From positions 1 through 29,986 of the forward strand of contig SGPL01000414.1 in assembly GCA_004802705.1 (NCBI GenBank): a stretch of 29,986 nucleotides of DNA, read 5' to 3'. Shown piece by piece: positions 10,185 to 20,076 of the stretch (its first letter is position 1; every line of letters begins with the position of its first letter). A program made the position numbers and the translations under genes. The notes beneath the pieces are model-generated. The model worked only from the letters and a program-made list of their open reading frames with translations. It did not search any database and was not told the origin of the DNA. Source of the DNA: Bondarzewia mesenterica. Its lineage: Eukaryota; Basidiomycota; Agaricomycetes; Russulales; Bondarzewiaceae.

Positions 10185-10762
10185 ATCAGAGAGGAAGGCG
10201 CGACGAAGAGAGGGATACAATGCCTTCGAGAATTACCATCTGTGGTAGGTCGGTCAGTCGTTTTGACCCCGCCTGTCGGGCGAAACAGTCAGTCAACGTC
10301 ATGAGCGAGGCTCTTCTACGCAAGCACTAGACAAACTGCATCACGAAACAATCCGACTGACGGATTGAGAGTGGTGGACGGAGACGAAAAAAGCGGGGTC
10401 AGTATCTGTAGCCAGGATTCATGCCGTCTCAATTCTGTCAAACAAATGTGGAAGTTGACTTCGAGTGCTCAGTGGTCATACCCGGCCAATAAGACTTACC
10501 TTGGAAAGAAGTCGGGGCTTACTACTCATCGGAGATAATGATCAGGTACAGCGAGGGCACCACCTATTACTGACATTGCTACGACCAATGCTTCAAACAG
10601 CTTAGAACTTTTTCTTACGCTTACAACAGTTCACGGCTCACACTGTCTATAACCCATTCGTGTTTGTCAGTAAAATAAAATAAAAGTAAAAAGCAAGACC
10701 AACTTCCAACAAGGGTAATCATAACGCGTCCGATACCTTCCCCCCCCTCCCCCCACGAAACC
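10185..10762. other. Intergenic region with no supported gene
   Basis: These 578 bp lie between the start of the weak hypothetical gene and the stop codon of MoCo sulfurase. The right part should hold the sulfurase 3' UTR and terminator. No RNA gene, repeat or ORF of note was seen. Confidence 0.5.
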
Positions 10763-13329
10763 CTAGAGAGCCTCGATGTCGTCCCCGGCACGCACAACAT
10801 GCGGCTCATGACTGAGATCCCTGCGATGCATTAAATGAACACCAAACATTATCCTTCCTTTATCATTTCGCCTCTTTAAACTGAGAATATTGTACGGCTG
10901 GTTCGAACGCACACCTGTGTCCTGGTCGACGCACACCATCTGGCACCGGCGGCACTGCGCGAGAGATTGGAAGACTTGTGTGCCGATACGGACAAGGTCG
11001 AACGTGTCTTCAACGAATGATGTGCAAGTTGTCAGGGAAGAAGAAGGAGACGGTGGGTGGATAATCATGTTTCCGCGAAAGCAGGAGGCTTTGATAGGGT
11101 GTGAGTCCGCCGAATCGGAGGCGAGCCAGGCGTTAACGGCGTCGACGCTCACTTGGTTGAGAAGGAGAAATGGGCTTTCGTTGGAGAGAAGGATGGGCAC
11201 AGGGACGGGAGGGGTGCCACTGGAAGCCTGGCTTGGAAAATGCGCATGCCGCATGGAATCTGAAGCCGAGGACGAGGACGACGGGAGTCGCGCGAGCGCG
11301 CATGGGATGCCAAGAAACTCGCTCAAGAATTTGTCAATGCCATTATCGTCGTACCGATGCGGTCTGACTACGTCCGCGCATACCCGTCCTATCGAGTCTG
11401 CTTTGGAAGGATCGTTTCGTGGTGGATCGAGGGAGACGAAGAAGTGTTTCGGCGAGTTACCAGCGCGGATGCGTAAGAGGTTGTGATCAAGGTCAATGGT
11501 GGAACGGACCAGACACATGCGCGGATATCGCTTTTGACTCAAAGCGCGGCCAGTGGTAGGGTCGATGAGCATCCACTCGCGATCATACTGTAAGCCATGT
11601 GCGTTCACGGACCAAGGCGTATCCCGAGGGATCGAAATTCCTCCACACGATTTGATGGGATCTGCGGAATTCAGTAAGAGCCCCGTGAAGGATGAAGAAC
11701 AAGGCTCACAGATGACCAGATCACCCAGCGTCATACCCGTCTGGCAGGCTTGTTCCTTGGCCTCCGAAGCCCGCTCATCCTCCGTCCAAAACTTCTTCAA
11801 GAACTCGATCCATCTCGAAACGTCCTGGACACGGTTCGCAGCACCAAAGCTGATCCGCGTCATCCCTGTCGGCTTGTCACCCGAGACACCACCAAACTCG
11901 TCCTCGTCCCAGCACGCAGACCCTCGGTGGATGTTGACCTCGATGTCGGCATCAGTGAGATCGAGCGCGGCGGCGACTGCACCCATGTTGCATAAGCTGC
12001 CGGCACGGAGGTGAATGTTGTTGAGGGCGCAGAGGCGGGCGAGTTCAATGTGCCCAATGGGTTGTCCAGAGGGGCGGAGGAGGGTAAATGCGACCGTAGG
12101 GCCATTCATTGAGTCGATATACCGGGAAGATGGGTATGGAGGAGTGTTGTAGATCCGGCAAACGGGTTGACCGTTGCCATGCTCAAGTGTCTTCATCTCC
12201 TGGAGACATTTATCAGTCAGCGATAACGCGTGCGCGCTTACTGTATCGAGTGATAGGAAAAATCTCTCGTGTACGTCCATGGCCTCGTTAATCGCGACAA
12301 TCGAAAGGTAGGGGAGGGTTCCATCTTCAAAACGAGCATGAAGGGCTTCTACGTCAATGTCTTGATCTTTGGTGTTTGACGGAGAGCCGCGTGGAACTGC
12401 GAGGAAAGAGGATGAGGATATGGTGAGGCCGTCGATGGTACCCCCGCCAAAATACCCCCGCCGAAGAAGAGCGGGGGCAGAGGACCGTTTGACAAGTAAG
12501 ATACCCAGTCCCGTAGGATACCCCTGAAGAAGAGAAAATCAGAAATGCAATTGATGACCAATGAACTAAAGCACGCACATAGGTCTTGTACAAACTGGCA
12601 ACGACGAAATCCGGCGCGTCGTCGAGCTCAACCTGACTAAGGTCCAGAGTACTCGACGCCAGCTGTGCGGCCGCATCGATGAGTACGTACGTCTTTCTTG
12701 TGGATCTTCGTCTGCGCTTGACGTCTGTGCAAAGGTTGAGATTGATGCGTCGACCGGTAGCGTTGCATTGAACGGGATATGCGAACAGCGTAGTGGAAGG
12801 ACCGGAATCAAGGGGATTGCTGAGCCAGTTCTCGAGTTGGGGAAGATCTAATGGGCGGACAGAAGCGCCATCCCGTAATGCGACGCCTCGAATACCGACG
12901 AGACTAGTATGAGCTTCCTTGGTATACACGAAATGAGTATTGCTGTGCCAATCAAAGGCTTCAGCTACAAGTCGACATCCCGCGGTCGCACCGGCAGTGA
13001 AAATGAGGACCCAATCTTTATGGGATGGTGTAGGCAACTTGAAGAGCGTGGATAGAAGGCGTGATCGTGTGGAAGCAATGATGGAAGACGATGATGCTGA
13101 AGACGGAGAGAGGGAATGAGGGTTGGAGAAGAGGGATCTGGAGAGACGGGCTTGAAGGGACGATATGACAGAGAGAAGGGGAGCAGGAGGAGAGGCAGCA
13201 TAATCGAGATAGATAGCGTCTGTTGGGGCACGCGGGAGGTGAGCTGTGAAGTTGTAGAGAGTGTCAGAACTGACCTCGGAGAGCGGGATACTCCTTCTCA
13301 AGCATTTCGGAAAAGCTTCGAGAGTCCAT
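10763..13329 (-). CDS. hxB: Molybdenum cofactor sulfurase
   Basis: This PLP enzyme moves sulfur from L-cysteine to the molybdenum centre, activating xanthine dehydrogenase and aldehyde oxidase. Proposed exons: 13329-13275, 13243-12579, 12523-11710, 11661-10763; 810 residues, normal for the family. The N-terminal class V aminotransferase part has EYPAL, IYLDYAASP, the PLP lysine at about 238 (SLYKTY joined to GYPTG), YFGGGT, and the cysteine motif AGSLCNMGAV near residue 418. The C-terminal part has LVIYPIKSCGG (MOSC N-terminal), FRGNMI and CRRCQMVCVDQDTG (MOSC). The start MDSRSFSEMLEKEYPALR was chosen because it restores EYPAL, but it requires a 31-nt intron (13244-13274) with good GT, CTGAC and CACAG signals. 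Other introns are 55 and 48 nt. A 42-nt GT-AG segment (12200-12241) is kept as coding because it aligns with family sequence (VSAHALSLTDKCL). The gene is head-to-head with its client enzyme. Confidence 0.95.
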
Positions 13330-13658
13330 GCCGTAACACGATGGAGAACCTGCATCTCCAGACTCAACGTTGCTCGGATCGCCACGCGATGTCGACTCTA
13401 CCGAAGACACGAGATGATAAACTGTGGTGTAGCAGTCAAACTAACTACTACTGTAGTACTCACCGACGGTGTGAATAAAACTGCCGTCAGGCATCTTGAA
13501 CAATGACAGAGGCAAAGGCGAACCCAAGATCGATGGAGCCCGGCATTTGGGTCAGCTGAAGAGACGGATAACTTTAGTCACTACGCAAACAAGTAAGTCG
13601 CTTATCTTGATGGTTATCTTAAACCATTCCGACTCGTCAATGTCATTGTTACTCCAAT
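13330..13658. promoter_or_regulatory. Shared divergent promoter of MoCo sulfurase and xanthine dehydrogenase
   Basis: The 329 bp between the two start codons must carry both promoters. HGATAR sites, the target of AreA/Nit2-type GATA factors, occur at 13415-13420 (TGATAA) and, on the other strand, at 13602-13607 and 13614-13619 (both TTATCT). A GGATAA at 13566-13571 fails the consensus. A UaY-type TCGG-N6-CCGA element was looked for and not found with the right spacing. Regulation by nitrogen status is inference from the sites plus the purine role of both genes. Confidence 0.65.
13602..13619. promoter_or_regulatory. Tandem GATA-factor sites upstream of xanthine dehydrogenase
   Basis: Two TTATCT hexamers (AGATAA on the minus strand) start 12 bp apart, 40-57 bp upstream of the dehydrogenase ATG. 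Close pairs of HGATAR sites are the usual high-affinity arrangement for fungal GATA nitrogen regulators. The short distance to the ATG means they may lie in the 5' UTR rather than the promoter. Confidence 0.5.
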
Positions 13659-16600
13659 ATGCCTTTCGATACCCACACTCCCTCGTCTGCCGTATCAGAA
13701 ATCATTGCAAACTACTCTCATACCCTTAAATTCTACATCAACGGCTCTCCGGTTGTCCTTGATGCTAACACGGTCGATCCCGAGGCAACTCTTCTCGACT
13801 TTATCAGGACCCAGCGAGGCTTGACCGGCACCAAACTGGGCTGCGGCGAAGGTGGTTGTGGTGCATGCACTGTGAGCACTGTCATCTGCTGTCTGGACTC
13901 TGTTTGGCGCTTACCGTTCATCTTCTTTGCCCAGGTCGTATACCAAGTCAAGCAGGACGGCAACGTCCGTCATCTGGCTGTCAATGCCTGTCTCGCCCCG
14001 CTCGCGTCCGGTAAGTCTTGCTCTCTACATTTTTTCTCTGTCCTTACTGTCGTTTTTCAAGTCGATGGAAAACATATAATTACCGTCGAAGGCATCGGCA
14101 GCACTGCCAATCCCCATCCCCTCCAAGAACGCATGGCTCGTCTCCACTCCTCTCAATGCGGTTTCTGCACTCCAGGCACGCTCTTTCCTATCACTTTCCC
14201 TCCAAAATTTGACTTTCTCTCATTGGATGCCTATCAGGCATTGTCATGTCGATTTACGCGACCCTTCGTAATGCCGCTTACGAGCGGGGCTACAACCTCA
14301 CCGCAGACCATGTCGAGCTCGAAGGTGCGCTTGACGGCAACTTGTGTCGGTGTACCGGATACAAGCCCATCCTCGATGCTGCAAAGTCGTTTGTCGGAGA
14401 GTATGTGACGAAGTTGGGTGGGAAGCATGAGGATTACATTGTACCAGTGAACGTTGAGGCCGCGCATCTCATCGAGGGGCCGAGAGATGGAGAGCACGAT
14501 GGCCAGAAGGATCTCAGTTAGCGTTCTGATCTCATATACATCTAAATTTCTGACTTTGATTTCCAGGTGGCTGTCCGGCCTGTCATGGTCGAAACGATGC
14601 CCCACCGGACGATCCTGTCCACGGGATGACCAGTTCGACGAACCCAAGTACCAACGTCGTTCACCCTGTGAAATCAACCGCCGGAAACGACGACGATTCG
14701 ACGCTTGCTAGCAACATAAAAGACTCTACCTTTGGCCAGCCGTCCTTTAATCGCGGAGGTGAAGGCTGCGGCCGGCCCAACTGCTGTCGTCTCCAAGCGA
14801 CGTCCTCTGCACCCCTCCCTCCCCTCCCCTCCTTCCCCCAATTCGACTTTAAACCGTATCGTCCCGGAACAGAACTTATTTACCCCCCTGCCCTTAGCAA
14901 ACATATCCTCCAACCTCTCGCGTTCGGGAATGACAAGCGCCTGTGGATCCGGCCGACAACAGTGGACCAGATCATCGCCATCAAACAGGTCTATCCGTTC
15001 GCGAAAATTGTCGGCGGGTCGTCCGAGGTGCAAGTGGAAGTCAAGTTCAAAGGCGCTCCGTACGACGTGTGCATCTACGTGGGCGATGTTGCCGAGCTCT
15101 CGAGGTGCACGCTACCATCACCGCGCCGGCCTACACTCGTTTTCGGCGCGAACTTCCCCTTGGCTGAGTTGGAACGCGTGTGCGGCGAGGTGTATAGCGT
15201 GTTGGGAGCAGAGAATGCGTCTGCGCTGGAGGCGATTCGGCACCAGCTCAGATACTTTGCGGGCAGGCAAATTCGCAATGTGGCCTCGGCCGCGGGGAAC
15301 GTTGCCACTGCCAGCCCCATCTCGGATCTTAACCCCGTACTCGTCGCTACGGCTACGCGCGTTGTCGTGCGGGCGGCATCAACGAACGGAGGGAAAGAGT
15401 TTGCGATGCAGATGCACGACAACTTTTTCGTGGGGTATCGGAAGACGACGTTGCCTGCGGATGCAGTGATCGTGCGGTTCGAGGTTCCGGTTGGCGAGGA
15501 TTTAGCGGAGGGCGAGCGGGAGGTCGTCAGGAGTTATAAGCAGGCCAAGAGGAAGGACGACGATATCGCCATCGTCACGGCTGGAATGTACGTCAAGGCG
15601 GATGCGGATGGGAAGGTGATTGCGGCGAGGTTGGTGTATGGCGGCATGGCGTGAGCGTTCATTTTTGCTCATGGTGATGCGCGCTGATGTCTGGCTTAGT
15701 CCGTTTACCGTAATAGCGAAGGAAGCTTCGAGCTTCCTCGTCGGTAGGTTTCGCGTCTATAGTATCTAGGTATGCCAGTTTTAAGACATGTACAGGGAAA
15801 TGTATCACGGATCCGGGTACTCTGCAGGGCACGCTCGATGCTCTTGCTCGTCAATTTCAACTTCCTTATGATGTCCCTGGCGGTATGGTTAGTCTTCACC
15901 CTCGCTGCTTACTGATCATCTATAATACTGAACAACGTGCATCTAGCCGACGTACCGGTGCACTCTCACTCTATCTTTCTTCTATAGATATTATCACGAG
16001 CTCCTTGTCGCTCTTGGCTTGAGAATTCCCGGCCTCTCCAACACCGAGATCGAGGAATTGACCACGGAAATTCACCGAGGGGTGAGTAGCGGATCGAGAG
16101 ACAACAGCGATCCTTATGCACAAGACATCGTCGGTCGCCAAATCCGTACGTGCATCGCACTTCCTCCCATTTCCATTCCCCTGACTTCGTGAATTTCTGA
16201 CATAGCGCACCTCTCCGGCCTCAAGCATACGACCGGCGAAGCCGTCTATACCGATGATATGCCGCGGGTTGGCAACGAAGGTTACGGTGCGCTCGTCATC
16301 TCGGACAAGGCACACGCGCGGCTCGTGTCCGTGGATCCCTCCGCTGCCCTCGAGATGCCCGGCGTACTTGCGTGGGTCGACCATCGCGACGTCGCGTCGC
16401 CCGCGGCCAACTGGTGGGGCCACGCGCACGATGAAGAGTTTTTCAAGTCTGAGTTCGTCACGGCGCATGGTCAGCCAATCGGCTTAGTTGTCGCCGATAC
16501 GAAGATCAACGCACAGGCAGCAGCGCGGTTAGTCAAGGTACATCCGCAATCGTTTTTGGTGGTTTCCGGTTTGCTCGCTGATCGACTTTGATCAGGTAGA

Positions 16601-19376
16601 GTATGAGATTTTACCCGCCCTCCTCACGATTGAGGAGGCTATAGAAGCCGGAAGTTTCTTTGATTACGATCGACGGATGAAGAAGGGCAAGCCGATTGAG
16701 ACGGCTTTCGCAGAGGCAGAGTTCGTGTTCGAGGGAACATCGAGGATGGGCGGTCAAGAACATTTTTATTTAGGTAATGTCTCGCTCGCAAAATATACTG
16801 AAATTTGCTCCTCACGTTCTACAGAGACACAGGGGTGTCTCATCGTTCCGAAGCTTGAAGATGGGGAAATGGAGGTCTTTTCGTCAACTCAGGCTTTGAA
16901 CGCAACGCAGGTAGGTATTTGGCAGAGTGAATTTGTGCACACAGATGGACCGACTCAAAGTCGCACACAGGATTTTGTTGCACAGGCTACTGGTGTGCCC
17001 CGCAACCGCATCGTCGCTCGAGGAAAACGTATGGGTGGCGGGTTTGGTGGAAAGGAAACTCGGTCGATACAGCTGGCTGGGATCGTTGCCGTCGCTGCCA
17101 AGAAGCTACGACGTCCCATTCGGTATACCATTTCATAGAAATGCTTCAAAAAACGAGATTTCATAGATATCACAGGTGCATTCTGGATCGCGACATGGAC
17201 ATGATGACGTCTGGGCAACGCCACCCCTTCCTGACGAGATGGAAAGTCGGATGCACAAAAGAGGGAAAGGTCACCGCGCTTCAGTGTGACCTATTCTGCA
17301 ACGGCGGATACTCTCTGGACCTCTCCATCGGTGTCTCCGATCGTGCACTGGCACACATCGACAATTGCTACCATATTCTCAATGTCGACGCGCGCGCACG
17401 TGTGTGCAAGACCAACACTGTTTCGAACACCGCGTTCCGTGGGTTTGGCGGACCGCAGGGCATGTTCACGGCCGAGAGCTACATCACCTTGGTTGCAGAG
17501 AAGCTCGGCTTGAACGTAGACGACGTCCGACAGGCGAGTTGCCAGTTTTCGGTATCGTTCATCATCCTTACTCCTTTCTGCAGATAAACTTGTATAAAGA
17601 GGGCGAAAAAACACATTATCTTCAGGTAGTCGAGGATTGGCACGTTCCTCGCCTTCTCTCAGATATTCGCAAGGAATGCGACTATGATCATCGACGGAAG
17701 GAAGTCGATGCTTGGAACGTGGCGCACAAGTGGCGGAAGCGAGGGCTGGCTATGGTCCCCACCAAGTGAGTTCTTCATAATTCTTTTTTTCCCTATTGCT
17801 GATGGTGTCAAACAGATTTGGTATGGCGTTTGGTCTGCCGCATCTCAACCAGGCTGGAGCGCTTGTTCATATCTACACGGACGGCAGTATCTTGGTCGCT
17901 CACGGTGGAACAGAAATGGGACAGGTTGGCACATCTCCATTTTTTCCATACCTTTTTTTCAACGGTGACCAATTCGAATTCCTTACAGGGTCTGTACACC
18001 AAGATGATTCAAGTCGCTGCACAAGAACTAAAAGTCCCACTCGACACCGTCTTCACATCCGAATCGTCTACGAGCACGGTCCCGAACACATCGTAAGTTC
18101 CTCACCGTCGCTTTTCGAAGCGACTTTTATCATTTCATTTCTTCTCAGACCCACCGCCGCATCTTCCGGAACTGATCTCAACGGAATGGCGGTCAAGAAT
18201 GCCTGTGAGGAGCTGAACCGACGCCTGGCGCCTTATCGAGAGAAGCTGGGGGCGGACGCTCCCATGACGAAGCTTGCGCAGGCCGCATACATGGATCGTG
18301 TATCGTAAGTGATATCTAGGGCACTGCTTATTTCATCTCTGAAGCGTCCTTTAGATTGTCAGCGACAGGACATTACCTCGTACCGAAGATCGGATACGAG
18401 TGGGGAAACTGTGAGCTTTTTAGTGATTCATCGTTGTATCTTTGCTGAGCAGCTGCGTCACAGTCGTGAATCCGAAGCCTATGTCAAATCCAGCCTTGCT
18501 GTTCCTCTAATGATGTCTCACTGATCTTTCTTGATTTCAGATTTTTCTATTATACACAAGGTGTCGCGGTACGTTCCGTTCGGTTTCGTGACATCAGGGT
18601 CTGATATACGTCATCAAGGTTGTGGAAGTTGAAGTCGACTGCTTGACCGGAGATCACACGATTCTTCGAACGGACCTCAAAATGGACGTTGGAAGATCGA
18701 TCAATCCTGCAATAGATTGTATGTGCCTCCTGACCGAATGATGGTGACTCGAGGAAGCTGATGCATTTCATTTGTGAGCAGATGGCCAAGTCGAGGGTGC
18801 ATTCATTCAAGGATACGGTAAGGGTCTGGTTTTGAACATGCGGGCCTGTCTGCCTGACTTACTTACTTTGTAGGTCTGTTCACCATGGAGGAGTCGCTAT
18901 GGCTGAGTCACAATGGGCAGCTATTCACAAGAGGACCCGGTGAGATTCCGCTAGTCCGCAAGCCATACATGTTCCTGACTTAAGTACGATCAATGCAGGT
19001 GCATACAAGATCCCAGGCTTCAGCGACGTGCCTCAAGACTTTCGTGTCAGTCTATTGCGGGATGCCGAATGGCCTCACCTTGGTACTATCGCATCAAGCA
19101 AAGGAGTCGGCGAGCCTCGTAGGTGATTAACCTCGTCTGACAAGATCCGTCGTTTATTTTCTCGAATTTGTGTCAGCGTTATTCCTAGGAGCCACTGTCC
19201 TCTTCGCCATGCGCGACGCGCTCAGGTCAGCTCGCGTACAGGCAAATTTGATGGACGTCCAAGACTTTCGTGCTCCGCTCACCGCGGAGCGTATTCGCCT
19301 TGCTTGCGGAGATGTGCTCGTGAGGCATGGTGAGGTGAAGTTAGAAGGCAAGAAAAGTTTCTTTGCGTATATCTGA
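13659..19376 (+). CDS. hxA: Xanthine dehydrogenase (purine hydroxylase I)
   Basis: Oxidises hypoxanthine to xanthine and urate, passing electrons through two 2Fe-2S centres and FAD to NAD+. Twenty-five exons, all phase-consistent, give 1460 residues: 13659-13871, 13935-14010, 14062-14175, 14238-14516, 14567-15650, 15700-15743, 15796-15887, 15947-16145, 16206-16537, 16596-16773, 16825-16910, 16971-17122, 17176-17533, 17584-17765, 17816-17924, 17989-18092, 18149-18304, 18355-18410, 18464-18482, 18541-18568, 18619-18718, 18782-18817, 18874-18939, 18999-19118, 19177-19376. Fe-S cysteines: [33 protein letters not shown] domain: [15 protein letters not shown] (about 374-388). Molybdenum domain: [18 protein letters not shown] (Glu928), [10 protein letters not shown] (Arg1038), [15 protein letters not shown] (Glu1393). 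The Glu928/Arg1038 pair marks a xanthine rather than aldehyde enzyme. Introns 3 and 13 begin with GC. The linker after the Fe-S domain is long. Residue 1136 is Gly where the bovine enzyme has Thr. Confidence 0.97.
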
Positions 19377-20076
19377 GAGTTCTTTTGGGTTCTTTTGGAT
19401 TTATGGTACCAGGGTTGGTGTCGTTTACATCTGAATTGTGTTTTACTTGACTCAGGAAGTTGTTCGTGGTCAATGGTGAAGGCTTTATGGAGATAGGTTG
19501 AGGTTGAGAACCTAACAAGATACGACGAGATGTATGTAGACACCGATGGAAAACAGAGTATCACTGAATTCTTAATCGTCTGGCCATTCTAAACACGTCC
19601 ATGCACTCATGCGTTGCTTAAAGTCCCGTCGAATGGTCTAAATAGTGCTTGGAGCGTCTCGTTATTATGCAGCTTCAGATGAAAGATCTATCATAGAGAA
19701 ACGTGTAAGTGGCTCATGAAGCGGTTACCAGAAATCACGATGAGCTCATAGCTTTGGCGCTATCCAGATAATTGTAATGCATTTGCTGTATTTAGAACAT
19801 ACAGTAGGATAACATCTTGGGATTTAGTAGTCGCGTTGGCTTGAAAGCTGAGCAGGATAGCTGACGGCAGTCAACGTCTGCGAAGCTGCATGGATACATG
19901 AGCCAAAGAAGACAGTACTATCCTATCTCTGATCAGCAAAATGATCAATGCGAAGTTTGTTCAGAACAAAATCGTATACGCACCATCGCCCACCGTCCAC
20001 TGCATACATGAAGGGAGCGGAAAGAGAAATTTTGAATAAATCAATATCATACGGATTCTCAGTCAAAAACATCACC
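19377..20076. other. Convergent 3' flanks, no gene
   Basis: These 700 bp lie between the stop codons of xanthine dehydrogenase and the RNase H protein. They are AT-richer than the genes and presumably hold both 3' UTRs and terminators. No repeat, RNA gene or credible ORF was seen. Confidence 0.55.

Noticed and set aside
9895..10248. 117-residue plus-strand ORF
   Set aside because: It overlaps the minus-strand frame that has a likely charged helix and an ATG start. Neither is strong, and the minus frame was kept at low confidence.
10890..11486. 198-residue plus-strand ORF opposite the sulfurase MOSC region
   Set aside because: The minus strand has a complete family protein with clear motifs here. 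The plus frame has none.
12200..12241. 42-nt GT-AG segment in the MoCo sulfurase gene
   Set aside because: It has splice-like ends and length 3n, but its translation (VSAHALSLTDKCL) fits the conserved helix of the family before LEHGNGQPV, so it is coding.
13261..13480. UaY-type purine activator site (TCGG-N6-CCGA) in the shared promoter region
   Set aside because: TCGG and CCGA both occur, but not at the required spacing.
13659..19376. Aldehyde oxidase instead of xanthine dehydrogenase
   Set aside because: Both purine-contact residues (Glu in GGKE and Arg in AFRGFGG) are present, which marks the xanthine enzymes.
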